IMG/VR virus record: IMGVR_UViG_3300044808_000007
Coordinates: 1 to 41,682 of that record
Strand: one strand, 5' to 3'
Length of the DNA: 41,682 nt
Source: a virus
In this document: positions 20,844 through 27,315 of the stretch, in pieces
Layout of the letters: the number at the start of each line of letters is the position of its first letter
Numbering within the stretch: the first letter of the stretch is position 1
Notes under the pieces: model-generated
What the model saw: only the letters and a program-made list of their open reading frames with translations
Told to the model about the DNA's origin: nothing
Database searches by the model: none
Position numbers and translations under genes: made by a program

Positions 20844-21497
20844 ATGGCGAGCCTGGGCGGCGCGCGCGACCCGCTCGTTCTGTCGCTTTGTGACCGAACT
20901 GGCGTCATGGTCGAACCGTGGGCTGAGGCTGGATTCCGCACGCTCTGTGTGGACATCCAGCACGACGGACGAGAAGACGGCTTCGCCACCCGCAAGGTCG
21001 GGGCTGACGTGCGGACATGGCTACCTCCCTTGGACGACTACGCCATCGTGTTCGCCTTCCCGCCCTGCACCCACCTGGCGCAGTCGGGCGCCCGCTGGTT
21101 CGCTCAGAAGGGACTTGGCAAGCTCATCGAGGGCGTCGAGCTGGTCGAAGCCTGCCGGCGTATCTGCGAGTGGTCGAAGGCCCCGTGGATGCTGGAGAAC
21201 CCCGTGGGCCAGCTCTCGACGTACTGGCGCAAGCCCGATCACTACTTCGACCCCTACGAGTACGCGGGCTACGCCCTGGTGGACGAGGCGTACACGAAGA
21301 AAACCTGCCTCTGGGTGGGCGAGGGGTTCGTCATGCCGACCAAGCGGCCGGTGGAGGTCACCGAGGAGAAGCCCCGTATCCACTGGGCCAAGAACGACGC
21401 GGGCCGTGGGGACGTGCGGAGCGTCACGCCGTCAGGGTTCGCACGCGCCGTGTTCGAGGCCAACGTTGAGCAGATCAGAGCAAGGAGCGTGGCGTAG
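20844..21497 (+). CDS. Phage-type cytosine-5 DNA methyltransferase
   Basis: The 217-aa protein starts at ATGGCGAGC. Order of motifs: VLSLCDRTGVM and VDIQHDG for SAM binding, FAFPPCTHLA with the catalytic PPC (Cys75), WMLENPVGQLS as the ENV-like motif VI (residues 118-120), then a C-terminal part with YTKKTCLWVGEGF. This is the short form common in phages, with a small target-recognition region. It would methylate cytosine C5 and is the third DNA methyltransferase of the early operon. The few motifs fit, but a base-modifying variant cannot be excluded. Confidence 0.82.
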   Translation: MASLGGARDPLVLSLCDRTGVMVEPWAEAGFRTLCVDIQHDGREDGFATRKVGADVRTWLPPLDDYAIVFAFPPCTHLAQSGARWFAQKGLGKLIEGVELVEACRRICEWSKAPWMLENPVGQLSTYWRKPDHYFDPYEYAGYALVDEAYTKKTCLWVGEGFVMPTKRPVEVTEEKPRIHWAKNDAGRGDVRSVTPSGFARAVFEANVEQIRARSVA

Positions 21498-21892
21498 TGG
21501 CGACCAAGGTGCGGTGCCCAAAGTGCAATGGGTTCGGCGAGATCGAAGTCGAGGACGAGGAGCTGCCCTGTGAGGCGGAGATCGTCGTCGGGACTGAGGA
21601 GCCGATCCACTGTTACGCCAGCCGGAAGCACCCAGGTTGGCCGCACATGGCGATCCTCGCCTGGCCCTGCGCCGCCTGTGGTGGGTTCGAGGAGCACCAC
21701 GACACCTGCGCCGTCTATCTGGCCGATGAGGTGCGCTCGGAGAACGTCTGGGTGTCGACGTGGTGGTACTGGAACGACGGCGACCTGACCGTCACCCGCG
21801 ACCTGGCCGGGCTCGGACAGACGTGGCGCGATGCCTTCCAGCCCGACTCGCCCTACGCGGTGGGCGGCAAGTACCACCGGGCGGTCGCATGA
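21497..21892 (+). CDS. Cysteine-rich hypothetical protein, 131 aa
   Basis: It starts at GTGGCGACC in TAGTGGCGA, the last copy of the repeated start motif. It has CPKCNGFGEIE (a DnaJ-like CxxC), CYASRKHPGWPH, and CAACGGFEEHHDTC, suggesting two zinc ribbons, and a Trp-rich C-terminus (VWVSTWWYWNDGD). Unknown function. Confidence 0.68.
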   Translation: MATKVRCPKCNGFGEIEVEDEELPCEAEIVVGTEEPIHCYASRKHPGWPHMAILAWPCAACGGFEEHHDTCAVYLADEVRSENVWVSTWWYWNDGDLTVTRDLAGLGQTWRDAFQPDSPYAVGGKYHRAVA

Positions 21893-21996
21893 TCGAGGAC
21901 CGGGCCAGCAGGCCGATCACAACGAATGGGAAGCCTGCTGGCCCGACCTCTACGCCCCATGATGACAACCCCTCGGCGCTACATGCCGAGCGATGA
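21889..21996 (+). CDS. Possible small protein, 35 aa
   Basis: It starts at ATG in ATGA and ends overlapping the next start. The sequence MIEDRASRPITTNGKPAG is polar and unstructured. It is supported only by the unbroken chain of stop/start overlaps. Confidence 0.4.
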   Translation: MIEDRASRPITTNGKPAGPTSTPHDDNPSALHAER

Positions 21997-22196
21997 CGTT
22001 GGCAGCTGTACGGGGTGACGCCGTGAAGTGGTGCCGACACTGCGACGCCGCCCCTGTCCGCCGGCGCGGGCTGTGCGACTCCTGCTCGAGGTTCCTGCTT
22101 CGCAACGGCGTCCTGCCCGACCGCGCCACATTGGTCCGTCGTGAGCGACGCAAGGACGAGCGACGCCATATGCGAGCATCCCCAGCCAGTCCTTGA
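21993..22196 (+). CDS. Small zinc-ribbon protein, last gene of the early operon
   Basis: The 67-aa protein starts at ATG in ATGA; GTG at 22023 is an alternative. WCRHCDAAPVRRRGLCDSCSRFLLRNGVLPDRATLVRRE is a CxxC...CxxC ribbon with a basic tail, similar to phage HNH N-termini and WhiB-neighbour small proteins. Followed by a 100-bp gap. Confidence 0.6.
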   Translation: MTLAAVRGDAVKWCRHCDAAPVRRRGLCDSCSRFLLRNGVLPDRATLVRRERRKDERRHMRASPASP

Positions 22197-22295
22197 CAGT
22201 CGGGTATGGTGACATGCGTCAACGGTAGGAGTGTGCCCTAGGTGTCGTAGCGAACGACCCGCCACTCCCCAATCTGCGCCCGGAGGTTTCGTCCA
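22197..22295 (+). promoter_or_regulatory. Intergenic leader with structured RNA, possible late promoter region
   Basis: This is the first real gap after a 13-kb operon. TTGACA lies at 22193-22198 and TATGGT at 22205-22210; six bases apart, they cannot be one promoter. A nested inverted repeat follows: GGAGTG (22228) with CACTCC (22263), enclosing GTCGT-AGCGA-ACGAC (22244-22258). GGAGG lies ten bases before the next start. Confidence 0.35.
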
Positions 22296-22514
22296 TTGAC
22301 GTCGACCGACGGGCGCTTTCGCGCGTCCGAGCTCACACCCCTCCAACGCGCCGAAGCCCTGGCCCGTCGCTACTTCCCCGACGCCAAGGTCTCGTCCTCC
22401 TTCGGCTCGGTCGTCGTTGTGGAGACCGACGCCGTCCCACCGTGGACCTCGATCCTGGTGAGCAACCCCTCGCTGCACGGACAGCGCCCGACCTCGACAC
22501 GCAGGGAGAACTGA
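22296..22514 (+). CDS. Hypothetical protein, 72 aa, first gene of the fibre module
   Basis: It starts at TTG after GGAGG. Residues 8-60 (FRASELTPLQRAEALARRYFPDAKVSSSFGSVVVVETDAVPPWTSILV) look like a small alpha/beta protein. It is separated by one base from the next gene. No family recognised. Confidence 0.58.
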   Translation: MTSTDGRFRASELTPLQRAEALARRYFPDAKVSSSFGSVVVVETDAVPPWTSILVSNPSLHGQRPTSTRREN

Positions 22515-22515
22515 C

Positions 22516-22902
22516 ATGGCAACCGGACTCGCTGCTGCCGTCGCTGCTGCGTGGCTCGACGCGCTGGGCAACGCATCGAACTACACCGCCCCCACCGCGT
22601 TCTGGCTCAAGCTGCACGTCGGCGACCCCGGCGCCGCGGGCACGTCCAACGCGGCGACCGAGACGACCCGCAAGCAGGTCTCCTTCGGGGCGGCGTCGGG
22701 TGGGGCGATCTCCAACGACGTCGCTGTCACCTGGACGAACGTGGCCGGGACCGAGGACTACACCCACTGGTCGGCGTGGGACGCTTCGACGGCGGGCAAC
22801 TTCCTGTGCAGCGGCGTCATCACGGCAAACGCCGTCACAGCGGCGGACCAATTCTCGCTGCCCATCGGCGACGTCGATTTGACCCTAAACGTCGCTTCCT
22901 GA
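22516..22902 (+). CDS. Virion/tail fibre-associated protein, 128 aa
   Basis: The sequence AAVAAAWLDALGNASNYTAPTAFWLKLHVGDPGAAGTSNAA, then TRKQVSFGAASGGAISNDVAVTWTNV, with HWSAWDASTAGNFLCSG, follows a pattern common in phage structural proteins (WLKLHxGDPGxxGTxN...TRxxVxFGAAxxG...SxWDAxxxGxFLxSG). It is all-beta after the N-terminal helix. It probably forms part of the fibre or tip complex with the next gene. Exact position in the virion is unknown. Confidence 0.7.
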   Translation: MATGLAAAVAAAWLDALGNASNYTAPTAFWLKLHVGDPGAAGTSNAATETTRKQVSFGAASGGAISNDVAVTWTNVAGTEDYTHWSAWDASTAGNFLCSGVITANAVTAADQFSLPIGDVDLTLNVAS

Positions 22903-22905
22903 CCC

Positions 22906-23892
22906 ATGTCCGTCTTCGACATCCCCTCGGAAGCCGCGGCCGCGTTCAGCGACCAGGCGGAACCGGACCCGACTGATTTCAGGGTCCTGGCTGCCGGTTT
23001 CCTGCGCTCGGGTGTCGTCTCCGGCTGCGCCGTCACCGCCCAGGGCAGCCCGGACATGACCCTCGCCGTCGCGGCCGGAGTCGCGATGGTGAACGGCGTC
23101 ATGGTGGCCGTCACATCGGGCAACGTCACCATCACCACGGCGAACGCCACGAACCCGCGCTTCGACCTCGTCGTCGTTGACAACGCCGGTGCCAAGTCGG
23201 TCACGGCAGGGACGGCGGCAGCTAATCCGGCCTTCCCCGCCATCCCGTCGAACTCGGTCGTGCTCGCCGCGGTCTACGTGCCCGCCAACGACACCGCCAT
23301 TGGTTCGACGCAGATCGTCGACAAGCGGGTGCTGTTTACCGACCCGCCCGTGCTGGCTCCCGGCTCGGCGTCGGGGGTGCTCGGCAACACGGGGATGTGG
23401 TACGGCTACCCGTCAGCGACGACGACGTTCAACCCCGTTGTCGGGTCGCTGCGACTCAGTCCGCTGCACATCTCCAAGCGGCTCACCTTCGACCGAATCG
23501 GTATCGAGGTGACCTCCTTCGGAGCGTCCACCGCGGTGTGCAGATTGGGCATCTGGGCCGACACCGGAGCGGGCTACCCCGGTGCGCTGGTCCTCGATGC
23601 GGGGACAGTGGCAACCGAGACGCCCAACGGGTCGAAGGAGATCACCATCTCCAAGGTTCTGAATCCCGGCCTCTACTGGCTGGGCTACGTCGCCCAGGTC
23701 ATCAACTGCACGGTGCGCCACCACGCCGGGGCAGCCGGCATGAACACGGGGCTGCCCACCAACACCAACATCACGCCGGGGAACTACTCGGTCGAAGGCG
23801 TGACGGGGGCGCTGTCCGCACAGGACCCCTTCACCAGCGTCGTCACCCACAACGCGGGCGGCGGGCCACTCGTCAGGCTGAGGGCGGCGTAG
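22906..23892 (+). CDS. Fibre/receptor-binding-type virion protein, 328 aa
   Basis: Residues 1-150 (DFRVLAAGFLRSGVVSGCAVT, VAAGVAMVNGVMVAVTSGNV, NPRFDLVVVDNAG, VLAAVYVPANDTAI) have the pattern of tail-structure proteins of siphoviruses that connect fibre to tail. Residues 160-328 form a beta-sandwich-like domain (LTFDRIGIEVTSFGAS, CRLGIWADTGAGYPG, GLYWLGYVAQV), a likely binding head. It starts after GACCC with no strong ribosome site. A receptor-binding role is inferred. Confidence 0.7.
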   Translation: MSVFDIPSEAAAAFSDQAEPDPTDFRVLAAGFLRSGVVSGCAVTAQGSPDMTLAVAAGVAMVNGVMVAVTSGNVTITTANATNPRFDLVVVDNAGAKSVTAGTAAANPAFPAIPSNSVVLAAVYVPANDTAIGSTQIVDKRVLFTDPPVLAPGSASGVLGNTGMWYGYPSATTTFNPVVGSLRLSPLHISKRLTFDRIGIEVTSFGASTAVCRLGIWADTGAGYPGALVLDAGTVATETPNGSKEITISKVLNPGLYWLGYVAQVINCTVRHHAGAAGMNTGLPTNTNITPGNYSVEGVTGALSAQDPFTSVVTHNAGGGPLVRLRAA

Positions 23893-24150
23893 ATGGGCTC
23901 GATGACCGTCGTCACCGAGGACGGCAAGGGCAACGTCGTGGAGACGCGGACCGTGCATGTGCCCGACGAGTCGATCCGCGAGGACACGCTGCACCAGCGG
24001 GCACACGGCGCGCTCGTGGACCTGCGCTCCATCGCCAACGGCAGCGGCAACATGACCGCGGCGCAGCTCACGCTCGCCGTGCGGGCCATTGCCAAGGCGC
24101 TCATCACCGTCCTGCGCCTGCACCTGCGCCGCTTCGACGACACGGAGTAG
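23893..24150 (+). CDS. Small hypothetical protein, 85 aa
   Basis: It starts directly after the fibre gene stop (TAGATG). A beta hairpin (MTVVTEDGKGNVVETRTVHV) precedes two helices (TAAQLTLAVRAIAKALITVLRLHLRRFDD). It could be a fibre chaperone or small virion subunit; unknown. Confidence 0.6.
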   Translation: MGSMTVVTEDGKGNVVETRTVHVPDESIREDTLHQRAHGALVDLRSIANGSGNMTAAQLTLAVRAIAKALITVLRLHLRRFDDTE

Positions 24151-24153
24151 CCA

Positions 24154-24921
24154 ATGGGCGCCTTCCGCCTTCGCAAGTCGGGCGGCGGTTCGACGCTGCG
24201 GGGCAGCAGCAACGACACCCTGCGTGGAACGGACGCGGCCAGCGTCACCGGCACCGCAGCCGGGTCGTTCACCTTCGCTGGCACGGCGGCCGGTACTCCT
24301 ACCGTCCTTGGCACAGCAGCAAAGTCCCTCACGTTCTCCGGTACCGCCCTCGGCACGAGGACGACGAACGGCACGGCCGCTGCGTCCTTCGCCTTCTCGG
24401 GGACCGCGGCCGGCACGCCGACGGTCACCGCCACCGCGGTCGGCAGCTACAGCTTCACCGGGACCGCCTCGGGTGTGCCGACGGTCCTCGGTACTGCGAC
24501 AGGGACGTTCACCTTCGCCGGCACCGCGGTGGGTGATGCGGTCGTCACGGGCTCGGCGGTAGGCAACTTCGGCTTCACGGGTGCAGCGACGGGCGTCCGC
24601 ACCGTCCGGGCCACCGCAGCCGGGTCCTTCACGTTCTCTGGCACGGCGAGCGGTGCACGGGTCATCAGCGGTGAAGCGCTCGGGGCGGTCACCTTCACCG
24701 GGACCGCCGTTGGTGTCGTCACCGTCCAAGGCTCGGCCGTTGGTGCCTATGTGTTCACGGGCACGGTGACGGACGCCTACCCGACCAACGTCCGCTTCCG
24801 TGTCGCTACCCACACGACGTCTATGCGCCTGACGGCCCGCACCACCTCGGCGCGGCTCGGAGTGCGGACGATGAGCATGCGCCTTCGAGTTCGGGGAGAT
24901 CGGATCAAGGTGAGGCCGTGA
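24154..24921 (+). CDS. Decapeptide-repeat virion protein (GTAxG repeats)
   Basis: The 255-aa protein has three parts. Residues 1-32 are a basic/Ser-Gly head. Residues 33-212 are 18 tandem ten-residue units of the form GTAxGxxTFx; odd units carry SFTF-like strands and even units TPTV-like strands, so the true period may be 20. Residues 213-255 are basic with short repeats (TTSMRLTARTTSARLGVRTMSMRL). The regular Gly-Thr-Ala turns and alternating hydrophobic residues suggest a beta-solenoid or fibrous stalk. It lies between fibre-type genes and overlaps the next gene by four bases. No named family is recognised. Confidence 0.78.
   Translation: MGAFRLRKSGGGSTLRGSSNDTLRGTDAASVTGTAAGSFTFAGTAAGTPTVLGTAAKSLTFSGTALGTRTTNGTAAASFAFSGTAAGTPTVTATAVGSYSFTGTASGVPTVLGTATGTFTFAGTAVGDAVVTGSAVGNFGFTGAATGVRTVRATAAGSFTFSGTASGARVISGEALGAVTFTGTAVGVVTVQGSAVGAYVFTGTVTDAYPTNVRFRVATHTTSMRLTARTTSARLGVRTMSMRLRVRGDRIKVRP
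24250..24789 (+). repeat. Coding tandem repeat, 18 x 30 bp
   Basis: Degenerate units of exactly 30 bp encode GTAxGxxTFx; alternating units make a 60-bp period. Nucleotide identity between units is moderate, with GGCACC/GGGACC-GC at each unit start. The exact register could support unequal recombination and stalk length change. Confidence 0.85.
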
Positions 24922-25238
24922 CCGATTACGCAGGCGAAAAGGTCTCGGTGCTCATCACCGACGTCCGCAACAGTCTCGGCGTGGCGTTGACCGACGACAA
25001 CGTCGACTCGGTGACGATCGTGATCTACGACGCCGAAGGCGCCGAGGTCCAGGCAGAGGACGATGCGACCTGGGAAGCGACGATCTCAGGCTGGGTCTAC
25101 GAGTGGGACACGACCGACGTGGATGCCGGCCGGTACTACGCCGAGGTGCGAGTCAACTCGGTTGTCGACGACCCAGCTGGTGTGGAGTACCTGAGCATGT
25201 ACCTCGCTGCCTCACCCGTGCCTGTCCTGGTCCCATGA
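24918..25238 (+). CDS. Beta-sandwich virion protein, 106 aa
   Basis: It starts at GTG in GTGA. Sequence DYAGEKVSVLITDVRNSLGVALTDDNVDSVTIVIYDAEG, then WVYEWDTTDVDAGRYYAEVRV is typical of Ig-like/BppU-type beta domains in tail proteins. Its partners are presumably the neighbouring fibre genes. Role inferred. Confidence 0.62.
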   Translation: MTDYAGEKVSVLITDVRNSLGVALTDDNVDSVTIVIYDAEGAEVQAEDDATWEATISGWVYEWDTTDVDAGRYYAEVRVNSVVDDPAGVEYLSMYLAASPVPVLVP

Positions 25239-25411
25239 TGAAGGTCTTCCTCTCGACCGGCGACGTGACGGTGGAGTTCAAGGTCAAGAGCCCGTACTCA
25301 CCCGACGTGCTCGAGGACATGTGTCATCGAGCCAACGAGCTGCTCATCCAGCAGCGAGCCGCCGCGTCGCTGCTCAGCGTGGCAGGCGAGGATGCTGAGG
25401 AGCTGGAATGA
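25235..25411 (+). CDS. Small hypothetical protein, 58 aa
   Basis: It starts at ATG in ATGATG overlapping the previous stop. A beta hairpin (KVFLSTGDVTVEFKVK) is followed by a helix (SPDVLEDMCHRANELLIQQRAAASLL). Unknown. Confidence 0.55.
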   Translation: MMKVFLSTGDVTVEFKVKSPYSPDVLEDMCHRANELLIQQRAAASLLSVAGEDAEELE

Positions 25412-25680
25412 GCGTGTCCCGGTATCGCTTGGAGTGGTTCGGTCCAGAGAAGTACGGCCGACACGATGGGATCGAAGTCACGGTCTTTGGCTCACGGGCT
25501 CGTCGGTATGAGGACTTCACTGCGGACGACCTGGAACTGGTGGCGGACGCCCTCGGTCGCAGCCTGCTGAGTGAGGACAACCCCACTCGTACCGACGAGA
25601 TAGTGGGACGGTTCGGCGATGCCTTGATGGGCATCATCGACACGATTCGTTCTTCCGCTGGTGCCGACCCGCCCAGCTAG
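25408..25680 (+). CDS. Hypothetical protein, 90 aa
   Basis: It starts at ATG in ATGA. RYRLEWFGPEKYGRHDGIEVTVFGSRARRYEDFTADDLELVADALGRSLL is an alpha/beta sequence, like the previous small gene. It overlaps the HNH gene by 20 bases. Unknown. Confidence 0.58.
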   Translation: MSVSRYRLEWFGPEKYGRHDGIEVTVFGSRARRYEDFTADDLELVADALGRSLLSEDNPTRTDEIVGRFGDALMGIIDTIRSSAGADPPS

Positions 25681-25969
25681 GCCGTGCGTCTCCTGCGGGG
25701 CGCTGACCCGGTCGACCCGCTGCCCGCCCTGCCAGCAACGAGCCGACGCCATACGCAACGCCTCACGACCGCACTATCTGGGCAGCTACGCCAAGCGGGC
25801 CCGTGAGGTTCGGGAACGGGCCGAGACCTGCTGGCTCTGCGGCGGTGGAGCTCGAGCGACCGACCCCTGGACTGCAGACCACGTTGTGCCGGGAGACCCA
25901 GCCTCGCCGCTACGAGCAGCCCATAGATCGTGCAACTCGAGCAGAGGCGGTCGCAATAGAATGAAGTGA
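25661..25969 (+). CDS. HNH endonuclease beside terminase
   Basis: The 102-aa protein starts at GTG. An N-terminal zinc ribbon (CVSCGALTRSTRCPPC) leads to CWLCGG, then WTADHVVPGDPASPLRAAHRSCNSSRGGRNRMK, a complete HNH core (DH, H, N). HNH proteins of this size next to terminase genes often stimulate genome cutting during packaging in HK97-type phages. A second HNH gene separates it from the small terminase. Confidence 0.85.
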   Translation: MPTRPARPCVSCGALTRSTRCPPCQQRADAIRNASRPHYLGSYAKRAREVRERAETCWLCGGGARATDPWTADHVVPGDPASPLRAAHRSCNSSRGGRNRMK

Positions 25970-26027
25970 GCCGGGCGCAGCGTGAACTGCCCCGGCTCGT
26001 GGCCGAACCCTGGATAGAGGGAGCGAC

Positions 26028-26774
26028 ATGGACGAGCGTAGATGCGCCGAGTGTGGAGTCGGGTACACCAGCGCCAACTACCAGAGCCGCTTCTGCTCGG
26101 ACCGATGTAGGTGGACGGCCCACTCCCGCAAGCGCGACCGATCAGGCCGTACTCGAGGCGAGCGGATCTGCGACTGGTGTGGTCACACCTATCAGCGCAC
26201 CGGTCACTACCAGAAGGCGTGCTCGCTGTCCTGCGCCGCCGCCCTGAAGTGGGTAGGTCGCAGCGTCCCGATCAACTGGCGCTCCTGTGTCTACTGCGGT
26301 GGGTGGTACACCCGGTACCCCAAGCCCTGCGGTTGCGCTATTGAGTACACCCCGAGAGGCACCACCACCGAGGCAGTATGCGGTACCTGCGGTGAGACGT
26401 TTCTGTTCGTGAGTACGACCAACAAGCCGAAGTTCTGTAGTCCGCGATGCCTGAACCGGTCGCCTGCTAGCCGAGCAGCGCAGAAGGCGGCGAAGCGCAG
26501 GAGACGTGCCCGCAAGCGTGGCGCTGTCTGCGTTCGGTACGTCCCGACCGACATCTTCGATCGGGACGGTTGGCGCTGCCAACTCTGTGGTCGCAAGGTC
26601 AAGCGAACCGCAGCGGTGCCCGACCCCTTGGCTCCGACGATTGACCACATCATCCCGCTGAGCGCAGGGGGAGCTGACGCCCCGGCCAACGTCCAGTGCG
26701 CTCATTTCGAGTGCAACTGGCGCAAGTCCGATCGCACGGGTCCGAACGGGGATCAACTCCGGCTCTTGGGGTGA
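26028..26774 (+). CDS. Multi-zinc-ribbon HNH endonuclease
   Basis: The 248-aa protein starts at ATG with GAGGGAGCG upstream. Residues 5-145 hold four consecutive zinc ribbons (CAECGVGY...FCSDRC; CDWCGHTY...CSLSC; CVYCGGWY...CGC; CGTCGETF...FCSPRC). A basic linker follows (KRRRRARKRGA). The HNH core is at residues 165-240 (IFDRDGWRCQLCG, TIDHIIPLSAGGADAPANVQCAHFECN). The array of fingers and the insertion between a packaging HNH and terminase genes suggest a homing-type mobile gene, though a packaging role is possible. Confidence 0.85.
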   Translation: MDERRCAECGVGYTSANYQSRFCSDRCRWTAHSRKRDRSGRTRGERICDWCGHTYQRTGHYQKACSLSCAAALKWVGRSVPINWRSCVYCGGWYTRYPKPCGCAIEYTPRGTTTEAVCGTCGETFLFVSTTNKPKFCSPRCLNRSPASRAAQKAAKRRRRARKRGAVCVRYVPTDIFDRDGWRCQLCGRKVKRTAAVPDPLAPTIDHIIPLSAGGADAPANVQCAHFECNWRKSDRTGPNGDQLRLLG

Positions 26775-26865
26775 CGGGGGGTTTCAACCGCTGGGTCGCC
26801 ACCACGACATCACCCACACGCAGATTTGCGCATGAGTGCACAAGCGGCCGGATAGGGGGTGCACA
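26775..26865 (+). promoter_or_regulatory. Gap before the terminase genes, weak promoter candidate
   Basis: TTGCGC (26827) and GATAGG (about 26851) are about 18 bases apart. AGGGGG follows as ribosome site for the small terminase. A GTGCAC pair flanks the segment. Support is weak; cos or pac signals, if any, cannot be told by eye. Confidence 0.25.
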
Positions 26866-27315
26866 ATGCCAGCAGCCAAGCCAGCAGCCCTTAAGTTGCT
26901 CAACGGGCGAGGTCCGGGGAAAGACTCGGCCGGCCGCCCCGTCAACGAAGGTCCCAAGTTCGTTCGCTCCGCGCCCGAACCGCCGACTTGGCTTGGCCGT
27001 GAAGCGAAGGCCGAGTGGCGACGGATCGTGCCCGAGTTGGAGCGGCTCCGGCTCCTGAGTCGGGTCACCCGTTCGAGCCTTACGGCCTACTGCGAGACAT
27101 GGGAGGTCTTCGTCCGGGCGACGAAGGCGCTCCATGCCGGCCAGCTGACGATCGAAGCCAAACAGGGAACGCTTGCTCACCCTGCCGTGGGAATCCAACG
27201 GGCGACGGGTGCCGAGCTCCGCAAGTGGGCCACCGAGTACGGGCTGACGCCGGCGAGCGAGCAGAAGGTCAAGACGCCGGAGGCGGTTCATGTCGAGGAC
27301 GACGCCATCCTCTGA
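26866..27315 (+). CDS. terS: Terminase small subunit (P27 family)
   Basis: The 149-aa protein starts at ATG after AGGGGGTG. LKLLNGRGPGKDSAGRPVNEGPKF, PEPPTWLGREAKAEWRRIVPELERLRLLSRV and SLTAYCETWEVFVRATKAL are the usual P27 small-terminase pattern. It would recognise the packaging site and recruit the large subunit. It overlaps the large terminase by 26 bases. An upstream in-frame start at 26836 is rejected because it lacks a ribosome site. Confidence 0.88.
   Translation: MPAAKPAALKLLNGRGPGKDSAGRPVNEGPKFVRSAPEPPTWLGREAKAEWRRIVPELERLRLLSRVTRSSLTAYCETWEVFVRATKALHAGQLTIEAKQGTLAHPAVGIQRATGAELRKWATEYGLTPASEQKVKTPEAVHVEDDAIL

Larger units (their letters stand above)
16947..21505 (+). repeat. Dispersed (A/G)TGGCGA start-codon-spanning motif, 15 copies
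   Basis: Exact copies begin reading frames at 16947, 17197, 18134, 18335, 18638, 18795, 18937, 19119, 19399, 19624, 20021, 20312, 20596, 20844 and 21497. Near-copies start at 19274 (ATGGGGA) and 20138 (ATGGCGG). The next bases are usually CC or GC. Most copies abut or overlap the previous stop (TGATGGCGA, TGAGTGGCGA, TGACC-A/G-ATGGCGA) and lack a Shine-Dalgarno. None of the structural genes checked starts with this heptamer. Confidence 0.8.

Noticed and set aside
22193-22210. Promoter TTGACA with TATGGT
   Set aside because: The two hexamers are only six bases apart; no matching partner at 16-19 bases was found for either.
24250-24789. CRISPR-like array
   Set aside because: The 30-bp units are contiguous, coding and degenerate, with no spacers; this is a protein repeat.
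23413-24813. Minus-strand open frame of 466 codons with repeats
   Set aside because: The repeats are the antisense of the GTAxG repeat protein, and the frame lacks a plausible start region.
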